Shown here piece by piece: positions 25,605 through 37,456 of a stretch of DNA of 64,000 bases; positions within the stretch are counted from its first letter, which is position 1, and every line of letters starts with the position of its first letter. Origin of the DNA: Comamonadaceae bacterium (GTDB lineage: Bacteria; Pseudomonadota; Gammaproteobacteria; Burkholderiales; Burkholderiaceae_C); NCBI GenBank assembly GCA_027483665.1, contig JAIXUC010000033.1, forward strand, positions 1 to 64,000, read 5' to 3'. Both the position numbers and the translations under genes were made by a program. The notes under the pieces were generated by a model. That model had not been told where the DNA came from and ran no database searches. It was given only the letters and a program-made list of their open reading frames with translations.

Positions 25605-25949
25605 TCAGTTCCCGAGGCCGCGCAAGTGCCCCTCGATGTGCTCCGGGGATTCGATGGTGCGCAGCCATTCCACCGATCCGATCGCCCATTTTGGGTGGCG
25701 CTTGCGCAACTCAGCCACCTGGCCGGGCAGGTGCGCCGCCCCGCAGGAGATCGAGATTCTGTCATCCGGCGACTGCATGTTCCGCTGCGTGAGGGCGCGG
25801 TTGCGGAAGTCCCGTGTCACCGGCTCCATCCGGCCCGGCGCCGTGCTTGCGGCGGCTTGGTTGAGCGTGAATAGCGCACATCGGATCACGCCGCCGAGTG
25901 CTTTCTGTGACGCACTCCCACGCTCCAACCCATCCACCACCTTCAGCAT
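25605..25949 (-). pseudogene. C-terminal fragment of a conserved hypothetical (TraB-like) protein
   Basis: A 114-residue stretch from ATG 25949 reads ALFTLNQAAAS, then MEPVTRDFRNRAL and CGAAHLPGQVAEL. The RDFRN and GAAHLPG signatures resemble the last third of TraB/GumN-like or related conserved proteins. The sequence upstream has no matching N-terminal part and no ribosome site was found, so it is probably a truncated remnant. It ends 34 bases upstream of the S33 hydrolase start. Confidence 0.4.
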
Positions 25950-26200
25950 GAACGCGTTGTCGTTCTTGGCGGGCTTGGGCTGGAAGTCGTTGGCACCCTC
26001 GGCGGCGTTGGTGCAAGTTCGACCGACTGCTTCGGAGCGACGAGTCACGGCAGCGTATGTCGCTAATGGGTCGAATCCAGCCAGTGGGAACAGACCTGCT
26101 ATCGACCGCAACCAGCCTTTAACAGTCGACCAACTCAGACCAACCCAACTGTGTGAGTCCGCGGACCGACGGCCCCCACAGAAAACGGCCGACGCCCCCC

Positions 26201-27673
26201 CTACATCAAAACAATGTCGTACTGCTCCTGCCCCATGGCGCTGTCGGCTTGTAGCGAGATGGGTTTGCCGATGAAGTCGCTCAGGCTGGCGAGGTGGGGG
26301 CTTTCTTCGTCCAGGAACAGCTCGATCACTTTCGGGCTGGCGACCACGCGGAATTCGCGGGGGTTGAATTGGCGGGCTTCGCGCAGGATTTCCCGCAGGA
26401 TGTTGTAGGCCACGGTGCGTGCGGTTTTCACGATGCCTTTGCCCTGGCACACCTCGCAGGGTTCGCACAGCATGTGCGCGAGGGACTCTCGCGTTCTTTT
26501 GCGCGTCATCTCGACCAGGCCCAGTTGAGAAAAACCGCCGGCCATGGTTTTCACGCGGTCTCGGGCCAGCTGTTTGCGGAATTCGGTCAACACGGCTTCT
26601 TGATGGTCGGTGCGGGCCATGTCGATGAAGTCGACGATGACGATGCCGCCCAAATTGCGCAGCCGCAGTTGTCGGGCGATGGCTTGGCTGGCTTCCAGGT
26701 TGGTTTTGAAGATGGTGTCGTCGAAGTTGCGAGAGCCGACGAATCCGCCGGTGTTCACGTCCACCGTGGTGAGGGCTTCGGTCTGGTCGATGATGAGGTA
26801 GCCGCCCGACTTCAGCTCCACGCGGCGGCCGAGCGCCCGGCCAATTTCTTCGTCGATGCCAAACAAATCGAAGATGGGCCGCTCGCCTTTGTAGTGCTGC
26901 ACCTTCTCAGCCGCGCTGGGCATGAAGGCTCGGCCAAAGTCCAGCAGCGCTTGGCATTGCTCGCGCGAATCGATGCGAATGCTTTGCGTGTGTTCGCCCA
27001 CCAGGTCGCGCAGCACGCGTTGCAGCAGGTTCAGGTCTTGGTGCAGCAAGGAACCGGCGGGCAGCTTTTGCGAGGCTTCGCGAATGCGCGCCCAAGCTTT
27101 GCGCAGGTAGGCGATGTCTTCTGCCAACTCGGCGTCGCTGGCGTCTTCGGCGTTGGTGCGCAAGATGAAGCCGCCGCCCTGCTCGCCCACCAGCGCCTGC
27201 AAGCGTTCACGCAAAGCGTCGCGTTGCGCGGGCGGGATTTTTTGGGACACGCCCAGGTGGTCGTCTTGCGGCAAAAACACCAACAGCCGCCCAGCCACGC
27301 TGATTTGCGTGGACAAGCGCGCGCCTTTGGTGCCCAGCGGGTCTTTCACCACCTGCACCATGAGCGACTGGCCTTCAAACACCTGCCGCTCAATGGGCTG
27401 CAGCGCAGCGCCTTGGCGGCCCGTGGAGGCCTCGCCCTCGGCGTGCGGCTGCCAGACATCGGCCACGTGCAGAAAAGCCGCGCGGTCCAGGCCAATGTCG
27501 ATGAAGGCCGACTGCATGCCCGGCAACACGCGCGCCACTTTGCCCAAATACACATTGCCCACCAAACCGCGCTCCAGCGTGCGCTCCACGTGCAGCTCTT
27601 GCACCGCGCCGTGTTCCACCACGGCCACGCGGGTTTCTTGGGGCGACCAGTTGATGAGGATGTCTTGCTGCAT
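26201..27673 (-). CDS. rng: Ribonuclease G
   Basis: A 490-residue endoribonuclease that matures the 5' end of 16S rRNA and cleaves AU-rich single-stranded RNA. The S1 domain (about 37-125, VGNVYLGKVARVLPGMQSAF) is followed by the RNase H-like and DNase I-like region with the catalytic aspartates in TTVDVNTGGFVG and IVIVDFIDM, and the zinc link CEPCEVCQGKG that holds the dimer. The length is typical of RNase G, without the long RNase E tail. It is the last gene of an eight-gene minus-strand operon, 20 bases after maf. Confidence 0.97.
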   Translation of the reverse strand: MQQDILINWSPQETRVAVVEHGAVQELHVERTLERGLVGNVYLGKVARVLPGMQSAFIDIGLDRAAFLHVADVWQPHAEGEASTGRQGAALQPIERQVFEGQSLMVQVVKDPLGTKGARLSTQISVAGRLLVFLPQDDHLGVSQKIPPAQRDALRERLQALVGEQGGGFILRTNAEDASDAELAEDIAYLRKAWARIREASQKLPAGSLLHQDLNLLQRVLRDLVGEHTQSIRIDSREQCQALLDFGRAFMPSAAEKVQHYKGERPIFDLFGIDEEIGRALGRRVELKSGGYLIIDQTEALTTVDVNTGGFVGSRNFDDTIFKTNLEASQAIARQLRLRNLGGIVIVDFIDMARTDHQEAVLTEFRKQLARDRVKTMAGGFSQLGLVEMTRKRTRESLAHMLCEPCEVCQGKGIVKTARTVAYNILREILREARQFNPREFRVVASPKVIELFLDEESPHLASLSDFIGKPISLQADSAMGQEQYDIVLM

Positions 27674-27693
27674 GGGCTGTGGTGTGTTTAGGG

Positions 27694-28383
27694 TCAGCCG
27701 GTGCTGGTTGGGGTGGTGGTCTGCATGGCGACCCGGGCTTGTTGAAGCAGTGCATGCACCTCGGGCAAGGGCAAGCCGATGATGCCCGAGTAACTGCCCA
27801 CCATGTGCTCGATGAAGGCCTGCGCCCTGCCCTGAATGGCGTAGGCACCGGCCTTGCCCATGGGCTCGCCGCTGGCGACATAAGCGCGCACTTGGGCTGG
27901 GCTGAGCGTGGCCATGCGCACCTGCGAGGTGGACAGGCGCAGTTCGGTGCGCCAGCGCGACCCACCTGTTCTGTCAGCCCTGCCCTGCGGCACGGCCAGC
28001 GCCACCGCCGTGTACACGCGGTGCTGCTGGCCCGACAAGGCCTGCAACATGCGCCGGGCGTGAGCCACGTCTTCGGGCTTGCCCAAAATCTCTGAGCGCA
28101 GGGCCACCGTGGTGTCGGCGCACAGCACGGGCAGGCGTGGCAAGCCGCGGCGCTCTAACCGCGCCAAGGCCGCTTGCAGCTTGAGTGCCGTGACGCGCTG
28201 CACATAGGCCGCCGGGCGCTCACCGGGCTTCACCGCTTCCAGCGCCTCGGCGTCTTCCTGCGCGTCTGCCAACAACAACTCATGCGCCACACCGATTTGT
28301 GTCAACAACTGCGAACGCCGCGGGCTTTGCGAGGCGAGGTAGATGCTGGGGAACTGGGCTGAGGCCTTTTTGGTAGCAGGCAT
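27694..28383 (-). CDS. maf: Maf-like nucleotide pyrophosphatase
   Basis: A 229-residue Maf/ham1-type pyrophosphatase that hydrolyses dTTP, UTP or modified nucleotides. ATG 28383 follows the rlmH stop by five bases. Seen are the signature LASQSPRRSQLL (residues 16-27), CADTTVALRSEILGKP, and GKAGAYAIQGRAQAFIE near the C-terminus. The substrate subgroup (YhdE or YceF) was not decided from sequence. It lies inside the yebC-to-rng operon. Confidence 0.95.
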   Translation of the reverse strand: MPATKKASAQFPSIYLASQSPRRSQLLTQIGVAHELLLADAQEDAEALEAVKPGERPAAYVQRVTALKLQAALARLERRGLPRLPVLCADTTVALRSEILGKPEDVAHARRMLQALSGQQHRVYTAVALAVPQGRADRTGGSRWRTELRLSTSQVRMATLSPAQVRAYVASGEPMGKAGAYAIQGRAQAFIEHMVGSYSGIIGLPLPEVHALLQQARVAMQTTTPTSTG

Positions 28384-28388
28384 GCACT

Positions 28389-28862
28389 TCACTCGCGGTG
28401 GTAGGGATGCTGGGCGTTGATGGACCAGGCGCGGTAGAGCTGCTCGATCAGCAGCACGCGCACCATGGCGTGCGGCAGGGTCAGGTCGGACAGGCGCACT
28501 TGCTCGTTGGCCGACTGGCGCAGGGCCGGGTCCAGCCCGTCGGGCCCGCCAATGAGCAGGGCCACGTCTTGCGCTTGCAACTGCCAAGTTTTCAGGCGCT
28601 CGGCCAGAGCCACGGTGCTCAGGCGCGTGCCGCGTTCGTCCAGCGCCACGCGCCAAGCCTGGCGCGGCAAAGCCGCTTCGATGCGCTCGCGCTCAGCGGC
28701 CATGAGCGCCTGAACATTTTTGCCAGAGGCAGTTCTTGGCTCGGCCTTGACGGCTTTGAGCTGCACGCGCAGCTCGGGCGGGAAGCGCTTGGCGTAATCG
28801 TCGTAAGCGGTTTGCGCCCAAGCCGGCACCCGCTGCCCCACAGCCACGATCAGCAGCTGCAT
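28389..28862 (-). CDS. rlmH: 23S rRNA pseudouridine1915 N3-methyltransferase
   Basis: A 157-residue SPOUT-class enzyme methylating N3 of pseudouridine 1915 in helix 69 of 23S rRNA with SAM. The knot motifs [10 protein letters not shown] and [23 protein letters not shown] and the terminal HPYHRE are diagnostic. Nine bases separate it from rsfS, its usual neighbour. Confidence 0.97.
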   Translation of the reverse strand: MQLLIVAVGQRVPAWAQTAYDDYAKRFPPELRVQLKAVKAEPRTASGKNVQALMAAERERIEAALPRQAWRVALDERGTRLSTVALAERLKTWQLQAQDVALLIGGPDGLDPALRQSANEQVRLSDLTLPHAMVRVLLIEQLYRAWSINAQHPYHRE

Positions 28863-28871
28863 GGGGCGCTC

Positions 28872-29612
28872 TTAGCTCCGGCGGGGAGCGGCCTTCTTGG
28901 CGGGCGCGGCCTTGGCGGAGGCAGACCTTGCAGGGGCTGACTTCGCAGCGGCCTTGCGTGGTGCTGCCTTGCCGACCACTTTCACAGCGGGCTTGGTAGC
29001 GGGTTTGGTGGCTGGCGTGGCGGCGGCTTTGCTGGGCGCCTTGGCGGCTGGTTTGCTAACTGCGCCTCTGGAAGCGGGCTTGGCTGCTGGCCTGGCACTT
29101 GTCTTGGCAGCGGGCTTCTTGCCCCCCGCACCTTTGGCAGGTGCTGACGGCGATGCGGCTTTGCCTGCTGCGGCTTTGCCCGCCGCTGCCTTGCCCGCAG
29201 CCGTGGCCTTCTTGCTAGGCGCTGGCGCTGCCACGGCAGGCTTGGGGGCGCCAAACTTCAGGCGCACCGGCGTTTCGCCCCACAGCTCTTCCAGGTTGTA
29301 GTAAGTGCGAATGGCCGGTTGCATGATGTGGACCACAGCTTGGCCGCAGTCCACGATGATCCATTCGCCGTTGTCTTCGCCCTCCACCCGGGGCTTCGGG
29401 AACCCGGCATCGCGCACCGCGTCGCGCACGCTGGCGGCCAAGGCCTTGGTTTGCCGATTCGATGTGCCCGAGGCCACCATCACCCGCTCAAAAAGCGCCG
29501 AGAGTTTTTCGGTGTTGAACACCTCGATCTGCTGCGCTTTGACGTCTTCCAGGCCATCGACGATGGCGCGTTGGAGCTTTTGGATGTCTTTCTTGGGCGA
29601 AGTGTCGGTCAT
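28872..29612 (-). CDS. rsfS: Ribosome silencing factor with long basic tail
   Basis: RsfS binds ribosomal protein L14 and blocks subunit joining when nutrients are short. Residues 1-120 are the whole RsfS domain (AIVDGLEDVKAQQIEVF, GEDNGEWIIVDCGQAVVHIM, YYNLEELWG). Residues 121-246 are an Ala/Lys/Pro-rich low-complexity tail built of AAxKxA and PAAK-like repeats, as in histone H1-like bacterial proteins. RsfS is normally 105-150 residues, so the tail doubles it. The ATG overlaps the nadD stop (TGATG). Confidence 0.93.
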   Translation of the reverse strand: MTDTSPKKDIQKLQRAIVDGLEDVKAQQIEVFNTEKLSALFERVMVASGTSNRQTKALAASVRDAVRDAGFPKPRVEGEDNGEWIIVDCGQAVVHIMQPAIRTYYNLEELWGETPVRLKFGAPKPAVAAPAPSKKATAAGKAAAGKAAAGKAASPSAPAKGAGGKKPAAKTSARPAAKPASRGAVSKPAAKAPSKAAATPATKPATKPAVKVVGKAAPRKAAAKSAPARSASAKAAPAKKAAPRRS

Positions 29613-30289
29613 CAAGGGGTTTGGTAGAGGTGGTGGGCGGCAATATAGCCTGCCACGGCGGGCGTAACCAGCCCGTTCAAAGGCTGGCCGCGCGCCGCCA
29701 AGGCGCGAACTTCGGTGGCGCTGATGGCCACCGGGGGCATGGGCAATGGCCGCAAGCCAGCGGGCCACGCTGGCTGGCCCGCCGCTGGCTGTGCGGCGGC
29801 TGTGTGCTGATCGGCCGCACCAGAAGCTGCGGCGGCAAAAGCGGCGCCCAGCGGCAGCACTTCGCGCGTGGCCACGTGCACCTCGGCCAAAGCCAGCACA
29901 TCGCGCCAGCGGTGCCAACGCTCGAACGCCACGGCCTGGTCTGCACCAATCAACAGCACCCAAACGGCGTCGGGGCGCTCGGCCTTCAGGGCCAGCAAGG
30001 TGTCGATGGTGTAGCTGGGGCCGCTGCGCTGCATCTCGCGCACGTCGATCCGCACACGCGGCTGGTCGGCGAAAGCCAAACGCGCCATGGCCAAGCGGTG
30101 TTGTGCATCGGACAGCGGGCGGGGCTTGTGCCAAGCTTGGCCGGTCGGCAGCACGACCACCTCGGACAGCCCGAGCTGTGCGAAAGCCGCATCCAACACG
30201 GCTTGGTGGCCCAAGTGCGGGGGGTCAAACGCGCTGCCGAACAGGCCGACGCGGGCGCCGGCAGAGCCGAGCTTGGGCGCTTGACTCAA
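29612..30289 (-). CDS. nadD: Nicotinate-nucleotide adenylyltransferase
   Basis: A 225-residue enzyme making nicotinate adenine dinucleotide from NaMN and ATP. I start it at TTG 30289 (LSQAPKLG), which overlaps the hemF stop; no ATG lies nearby, and the GTC before [14 protein letters not shown] cannot start. The nucleotidyltransferase motif [12 protein letters not shown], the SYTIDT segment and the C-terminal ISATEVR (family ISSTxIR) are present. An Ala/Gln-rich insertion before PISATEV is longer than usual. Confidence 0.94.
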   Translation of the reverse strand: MSQAPKLGSAGARVGLFGSAFDPPHLGHQAVLDAAFAQLGLSEVVVLPTGQAWHKPRPLSDAQHRLAMARLAFADQPRVRIDVREMQRSGPSYTIDTLLALKAERPDAVWVLLIGADQAVAFERWHRWRDVLALAEVHVATREVLPLGAAFAAAASGAADQHTAAAQPAAGQPAWPAGLRPLPMPPVAISATEVRALAARGQPLNGLVTPAVAGYIAAHHLYQTP

Positions 30290-31212
30290 ACCCAGTCGCG
30301 GGGCGGCAGAAAGTGCCGCGTCAGCGCTTCTTCGGCAGAGCCGGGCTCGGCTTGCCAGTTGTAAGACCAGCTCACCAGCGGCGGCATGGACAACAAAATG
30401 GATTCGCTGCGCCCGCCGGACTGCAAGCCAAAGTGCGTGCCACGGTCCCACACCAAGTTGAACTCCACGTAGCGCCCGCGCCGGTAGAGCTGAAAAGCCC
30501 GCTCGCGCTCGCCATAAGGCATGTTCATGCGCCGCTCAACGATGGGCATGTAGGCCTGCAAGAAGGCATCGCCCACGGCGCGTTGCAGCGCGAAGCTGCC
30601 CTCGAAGCCCAGCTCAGAAAAATCGTCGAAGAACACGCCGCCAATGCCGCGCTGCTCGGCGCGGTGCTTCAGGCAGAAGTACTCGTCGCACCAGGTTTTA
30701 AAGCGGGGGTATTTGTCGGCACCAAAGGGCGCGAGCGCGTCGCGGCAGGTGCGGTGAAAGTGCGTAGCGTCTTCTTGCGTGGCGTAATAGGGCGTGAGGT
30801 CCATGCCGCCGCCAAACCAGCACACCGGCGCTTGGCCGGGTGCCGTGGCCGCGATCATGCGCACGTTCATGTGGACCGTGGGCACGTGCGGGTTGCGCGG
30901 GTGAAACACCAGCGACACGCCCATGGCCTCGAAAGGCGCGCCCGCCAGCTCGGGCCGGTGCTGCGTGGCCGAGGGCGGCAGGCGCGGGCCGGTCACGTGC
31001 GAAAAGCCCACCCCGGCGCGCTCGAACACCGCGCCCTGCTCCATGATCATCGTGCGGCCCTCGCCCTGCAGCGTCTCGCCGCTGGGCTTGTGCCATTCGT
31101 CCACCACGAACTGCCCCTGGCCGTCGAGCGCGGTGGCGGCGTCGGTGATGCTTTGCTGAAGACCGCGCAGGTAGTCGCGCACGGCATGAACAGTTTTTTC
31201 GGTGGTGATCAT
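30286..31212 (-). CDS. hemF: Oxygen-dependent coproporphyrinogen III oxidase
   Basis: A 308-residue enzyme converting coproporphyrinogen III to protoporphyrinogen IX with O2, in haem synthesis. Full-length match: [47 protein letters not shown] and the [16 protein letters not shown] stretch. It lies between purD (18 bases upstream) and nadD (overlapping). It depends on oxygen, in line with an aerobic organism. Confidence 0.97.
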   Translation of the reverse strand: MITTEKTVHAVRDYLRGLQQSITDAATALDGQGQFVVDEWHKPSGETLQGEGRTMIMEQGAVFERAGVGFSHVTGPRLPPSATQHRPELAGAPFEAMGVSLVFHPRNPHVPTVHMNVRMIAATAPGQAPVCWFGGGMDLTPYYATQEDATHFHRTCRDALAPFGADKYPRFKTWCDEYFCLKHRAEQRGIGGVFFDDFSELGFEGSFALQRAVGDAFLQAYMPIVERRMNMPYGERERAFQLYRRGRYVEFNLVWDRGTHFGLQSGGRSESILLSMPPLVSWSYNWQAEPGSAEEALTRHFLPPRDWV

Positions 31213-31230
31213 GGGTAGATGGCGGTTGTC

Positions 31231-32520
31231 TTACAAGGCACGGTGGCCGATGTCTGTGCGCATTTGCATCCCGTCGAACTGGATGCCCTCAGCGATGTCG
31301 TAGGCCCGCTGGCGCGCTTGGCGCAGCGGGTCGCCTAAAGCCGTGACGCACAAGACGCGCCCGCCTTGGGTGACAGGCTTATCGCCTTCGAGCCGGGTGC
31401 CCGCATGAAAAACCATGGCCTCGGCATCTAGCCCACCGGGCTCGGGCAAGCCGCGAATGGCGTCACCCGAACGCGGCGAAAGCGGGTAGCCGTGCGCCGC
31501 GAGCACCACGCCCAGGGCGCTGCGTCTGTCCCACTGCAGTTCGATGTTGGCGAGCGAGGTTTGCGGGTCTGTGGCGGCCCAGAGCAGCTCGAGCAAATCA
31601 GACTTCAGGCGCAGCAAGATGGGCTGCGTCTCGGGGTCGCCCATGCGGCAGTTGAATTCCAGCGTTTTGATGTGCCCGTTTGGGCTGACCATCAAGCCCG
31701 CATACAAGAAGCCGGTGTATGGAATGCCGTCAGCAGCCATACCACGCAGCGTGGGCATGATCACTTCGCGCATGGCCCGCGCATGGACCTGCGGCGTGAC
31801 CACGGGCGCTGGCGAGTAAGCGCCCATGCCGCCCGTGTTGGGGCCTTGGTCGCCGTCCAGCAGGCGCTTGTGGTCTTGCGAGGTGGCCAAGGCCACGGCT
31901 TGCTGGTCGCGACACACCACCATGAAGCTGGCTTCTTCGCCTTGCAAAAACTCTTCGATCACCACCCGCGCGCCTTGCGCGTTGTGCACCACGCCCAAGC
32001 GGTTGTCGAGCAGCATGAAATCAATCGCCTCGTGCGCTTCGGCCAGGGTCATGGCCACCACCACGCCTTTGCCAGCGGCCAAGCCGTCGGCCTTCACGAC
32101 GATGGGCGCGCCTTGCGCTTCCACATAGGCGTGGGCCAGGGCCGGGTCGCTGAAGGTCTGGTGCGCAGCGGTCGGAATGCCGTGGCGCTGCATGAACGCC
32201 TTGGAGAAAGCTTTGGAGCTTTCCAGCTGGGCAGCAGCCCGCGTGGGGCCAAAAATGCGCAGGCCGTGGGCGCGGAAGTCGTCGACCACGCCTGCTGCCA
32301 GTGGCGCTTCTGGGCCGACCACAGTGAGTGCAATTTGCTCTGCCAAAGCCCAGTCGCGCAGGGCGACCAAGTCGGTGATGGGCAGGTTGACCAAGCGGCG
32401 GTCAAGCGCGGTGCCCGCGTTGCCGGGCGCGACATACACACACTGCACGCGGGCCGATGCGGCCAGCTTCCAGGCCATGGCGTGCTCTCGACCGCCGCCG
32501 CCAATGACCAGCACTTTCAT
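31231..32520 (-). CDS. purD: Phosphoribosylamine-glycine ligase
   Basis: A 429-residue ATP-grasp enzyme, second step of purine synthesis. ATG 32520 starts MKVLVIGGGGREHAMAWKL, the family N-terminus. The ATP-grasp domain has VVKADGLAAGKGVVVA, PNTGGMGAYSPAP and EFNCRMGDPETQ. It is 10 bases downstream of yebC. Confidence 0.97.
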   Translation of the reverse strand: MKVLVIGGGGREHAMAWKLAASARVQCVYVAPGNAGTALDRRLVNLPITDLVALRDWALAEQIALTVVGPEAPLAAGVVDDFRAHGLRIFGPTRAAAQLESSKAFSKAFMQRHGIPTAAHQTFSDPALAHAYVEAQGAPIVVKADGLAAGKGVVVAMTLAEAHEAIDFMLLDNRLGVVHNAQGARVVIEEFLQGEEASFMVVCRDQQAVALATSQDHKRLLDGDQGPNTGGMGAYSPAPVVTPQVHARAMREVIMPTLRGMAADGIPYTGFLYAGLMVSPNGHIKTLEFNCRMGDPETQPILLRLKSDLLELLWAATDPQTSLANIELQWDRRSALGVVLAAHGYPLSPRSGDAIRGLPEPGGLDAEAMVFHAGTRLEGDKPVTQGGRVLCVTALGDPLRQARQRAYDIAEGIQFDGMQMRTDIGHRAL

Positions 32521-32530
32521 CGTGGGCTGC

Positions 32531-33250
32531 TCACAGGGCGGCGTTGTGGAAAACGGCCTGCACGTCGTCGAGGTCTTCGAGCACGTCCAGCAGCTTTTGC
32601 ATGCGGGCGGCGTCTTCCCCTCCGATGTCCACCGTGTTCTCCGGGCGCATGGTGACTTCTGCCAACTCGGCTGCCAAGCCAGCGTCGGCCAAGGCCTTTT
32701 GCACGCTCTCGAAGTCGGCCGGTGCGCACAGCACCTCGACCGCGCCGTCATCCCCCACCAACACGTCTTCAGCGCCGGCCTCCAGCGCGACTTCCATCAA
32801 GCGGTCTTCAGAGGTGCCCGGCGCAAAGATGAACTGCCCGCAATGCTTGAACTGAAAGGCCACCGAGCCTTCGGTGCCCATGTTGCCGCCGTGCTTGGAG
32901 AAGGCGTGGCGCACCTCGGCCACGGTGCGCACGCGGTTGTCGGTCATGGTGTCCACGATGATGGCCGCCCCGCCGATGCCATAGCCCTCGTAGCGGATCT
33001 CTTCGTAGCTCACGCCTTCGAGGTTGCCCGTGGCCTTGTCGATGTTGCGCTTGACGGTGTCGGCCGGCATGTTGGCGGCCTTGGCTTTGTCAACGGCCAA
33101 ACGCAAGCGCGGGTTGATGTTGAGATCGCCGCCGCCGGTGCGGGCCGCGACCATGATTTCTCGGATGACTCGGGTCCAGACCTTGCCGCGCTTCTCGTCT
33201 TGGCGACCTTTGCGGTGCTGGATATTCGCCCATTTGCTGTGGCCTGCCAC
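32531..33250 (-). CDS. yebC: YebC/PmpR-family protein
   Basis: A 239-residue protein starting [18 protein letters not shown], the invariant family N-terminus. The family was described as transcription regulators, and more recently as translation factors that help ribosomes through polyproline stalls. The three domains of the fold are visible, with [15 protein letters not shown] and [13 protein letters not shown] as landmarks. It heads the eight-gene minus-strand operon and is divergent from the HerA-like gene. Confidence 0.95.
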   Translation of the reverse strand: MAGHSKWANIQHRKGRQDEKRGKVWTRVIREIMVAARTGGGDLNINPRLRLAVDKAKAANMPADTVKRNIDKATGNLEGVSYEEIRYEGYGIGGAAIIVDTMTDNRVRTVAEVRHAFSKHGGNMGTEGSVAFQFKHCGQFIFAPGTSEDRLMEVALEAGAEDVLVGDDGAVEVLCAPADFESVQKALADAGLAAELAEVTMRPENTVDIGGEDAARMQKLLDVLEDLDDVQAVFHNAAL

Positions 33251-33309
33251 GGATCGCCCTTCATCGCTTTGATTTAACCTAGGGCGCAGATTCTACTTTT
33301 GGGGATTTC

Positions 33310-34886
33310 ATGGCCGACCCGATGCTGATCGCCCAACGTGGCGACATCCAGTGCATGTTGCTGCCCGACAAGGCCAACCGACACGGCCTGATCACAGGTG
33401 CCACGGGCACCGGCAAGACCATCACCCTGCAAACCATGGCCGAGGCCTTCTCTCTGCGTGGCGTGCCGGTGTTCATGGCCGATGTGAAGGGCGACCTGAC
33501 AGGCATTTCTCAGCGCGGCAGCGTGGGGGAGAAGCTGGCCAAGGTGCTGCGCGAGCGCGGCATCGAGCCCGACGCGCCAGCCGCCTTCCCCACCACGTTG
33601 TGGGATGTGTTTGGCCAGCAAGGCCACCCAGTGCGCGCCACGGTGAGTGACCTGGGGCCGCTGCTGTTGGCCCGCATGCTCAACCTCAACGAGACGCAAG
33701 CCGGCGTGCTGCAACTGGTTTTTCGCATCGCAGACGACGACGGCTTGCTGCTGCTGGACATGAAAGACCTTCGGGCCATGTGCCAGTTTGTGGGTGACAA
33801 CGCCTCGGACTTCACCACCGAATACGGCAACATCAGCGCGGCTAGCATCGGGGCCATTCAGCGCGGCCTGCTGCAGATCGAGTCGCAAGGTGGCGACCGC
33901 TTCTTCGGCGAGCCCATGCTCAACATCGCAGACTTCATGCAAACCGACGGCGACGGGCGCGGTGTGGTCAACGTGCTGGCCGCAGACCAGCTCATGAACT
34001 CGCCGCGCTTGTACGCCACGTTCTTGCTGTGGCTGTTGTCCGAGCTGTTCGAGACCCTGCCCGAAGTGGGCGACCTCGACCGCCCCAAGCTGGTGTTTTT
34101 CTTCGATGAGGCGCACCTCTTGTTCAACGACGCACCCAAAGCGCTGCTGGAGCGCATCGAGCTGGTGGTTCGCTTGGTGCGCAGCAAGGGCGTTGGCGTT
34201 TATTTCGTCACGCAAAACCCACTGGATATCCCGGACTCGGTGCTGGGGCAGTTGGGCAACCGCGTGCAGCACGCGCTGCGCGCCTTCACCCCACGCGACC
34301 AAAAAGCGGTGAAGTCGGCGGCTGAAACCATGCGCCAGAACCCGGCGCTGGACATCGCCACCGCCATCACCGAGCTGGCCGTGGGCGAGGCCTTGGTGAG
34401 TTTTCTGGACGACAAAGGCCGCCCCGGCGTGACCGAGCGCGTGTTCGTGCGCCCACCTGCCAGCCAGATTGGCCCGATCACAACCGAGCAGCGGCGCAGC
34501 TTGCAGGCCGAGTCCATCGTGGCCGGCGTGTATGAAAAAACGCTGGACCGCGAATCGGCTTTCGAGCGCATCAAAGGCCGCACGCAGGCCAACATGGCCG
34601 ACGAAGCCACGGCGCGGCAAAAGGCTCAAGAGATGGAGCAAGCAGCCCAAAGCTCTGACCAGACCACCAGCCGGCGCGGCCGAGGCGAAGCGACTCAAGC
34701 CGAGTCGCAGGCGCCCGCAGGCGGCGGCCTGCTGGGCGGCCTGGGCGATTTGCTGGGTGGCGGCACCCGCCGCACCCGGGCCAGCGCTGGCGAGCAACTG
34801 TTCAAAAGCGCGGCCAGCGCCATTGGCCGAGAGGTCGGCAGGCAGGTCATTCGGGGCGTTCTGGGTGGCATTCTGGGAGGGCGTCG

Positions 34887-34890
<4 letters not shown>
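33310..34890 (+). CDS. HerA-like ATPase (DUF853)
   Basis: A 526-residue P-loop ATPase of the HerA/FtsK superfamily. Walker A is GATGTGKT at 30-37; Walker B is [13 protein letters not shown] in the middle; the arginine-finger region [26 protein letters not shown] follows. The last 110 residues are polar, then Gly-rich ([14 protein letters not shown]), and end [13 protein letters not shown]. The family lacks a settled function in bacteria. Its stop overlaps the GTG of the following URC1 gene (GTGA), so translation is coupled to pyrimidine catabolism genes. Confidence 0.9.
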
Positions 34891-36133
<1,243 letters not shown>

Positions 36134-36137
<4 letters not shown>

Positions 36138-37417
36138 GCGGCTCGCTGCCTGTTGACCTTGTAGCGGCCGACCCAGCTTATGCGGCGCACTTGCTGCGCA
36201 GCACCGACACCATCCGCGAGCGTGCCCAGGCCTTGCTGCAGCGGGCCCGCGCCGGCCAGTCTGCGCATTGGCTGGTGGACGACACGCGCCTGCCCGCCGT
36301 GGCGCAACAGGTGGCCGATGTCACCCGCCAGCGCTACCCCGACTTGACCATTCCTTTCCACAGCCGCTGGCGCCACTTCGAGCCCGGCGGCCACGACCGT
36401 TTGGCTTGGTTGGGTTTGCGGCCAGTGCCTTCGAGTACCCCGCAGGCTTTGGCCTGGCAGGCGCGCACCCGCTTCGATTTGGCGGTGGTCAGCGTGCTGC
36501 TCGACGCGGGTGCTGGCCCCAGCTGGCGCTACCGCGAGGAACGCACCGGCATGGTGCTTGGCCGCTCCGAAGGCTTGGGAGTCGCCAGCCTGCACGCCTT
36601 TGCCAGTGGCTTGTTTTCCAGCGACCCCGCCGACCGCCTGCGAGCCGATGCCCAAGGCCTTGGCGCGGTCAGCGTCGAAGCACTGGCCCAGGCCTTTCAG
36701 GTGAGCGGCGACAACCCGCTGGTGGGGCTGGAAGGTCGGGTTGATCTGCTGCGCAGGCTGGGCTACGCCATGGCAGCGCAAACCGAGGTGTTCGGGCCAG
36801 ACGGTCGGCCCGGCGGTTTGTTTGACCACTTGCTGGCGAGCAGCCCCAGCGCTGGCGGCACGCGCTCCGAGGTCGATGCGCACGATGTGCTGTTGGCCTT
36901 GTTGAACACCCTCTCGGCCATTTGGCCTTCCGGGCAGTGGCTCGGCGATGTGCCTTTGGGCGACTGCTGGCCCCTGGCCGCAGCGCGTGGCCCGGGCAGC
37001 AGCGACGGCTGGATGCCTTTTCACAAGCTGTCGCAATGGCTCACCTACTCCTTGCTAGAGCCGCTGATGGACGCCGGGAACACCGTGGTGGGCTTGGACC
37101 GGCTGACCGGCTTGCCCGAATACCGCAACGGTGGGCTGTTCATCGACCACGGCGTGCTGAAGCTGCGCCAAGCGTTGCCGCCGGACCAACTGCTCTTGCC
37201 CCAAGACGAGCGCGTGGTCGAGTGGCGTGCGCTGACCGTGGCCCTGCTCGACGAGTTGGCGCCCCTCGTGCGTGCTTTGCTGGGCCGCACGCCAGAACAG
37301 ATGCCGCTGGCTTGCGTGCTCGAAGGCGGCACCTGGGCCGCTGGGCGGCTCATGGCACAGACTTTGCGTGGGGGGCAACCGCCTTTGAACATCGCCAGCG
37401 ATGGCACCGTTTTCTAA
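36134..37417 (+). CDS. DUF1688 protein, uracil catabolism URC4
   Basis: A 427-residue DUF1688 protein; the fungal member Urc4 is needed for uracil breakdown by the URC route, although its exact reaction is not settled. The typical segments IPFHSRWRHFEPGG, WRYREERTGMVLGRSEGLG, and GLPEYRNGGLFIDHGVL are all present, so the gene looks intact. ATGA overlap with URC1 shows the two are co-translated, a pairing that is itself diagnostic of the URC pathway. Confidence 0.88.
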
Positions 37418-37456
37418 GGCGTCTTCAGCAGCGGCCGTCACTATGATTGTTTGACT

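Noticed and set aside
26294-27691. 465-residue plus-strand frame opposite rng
   Set aside because: Antisense shadow of RNase G, with His/Gln/Val-biased composition.
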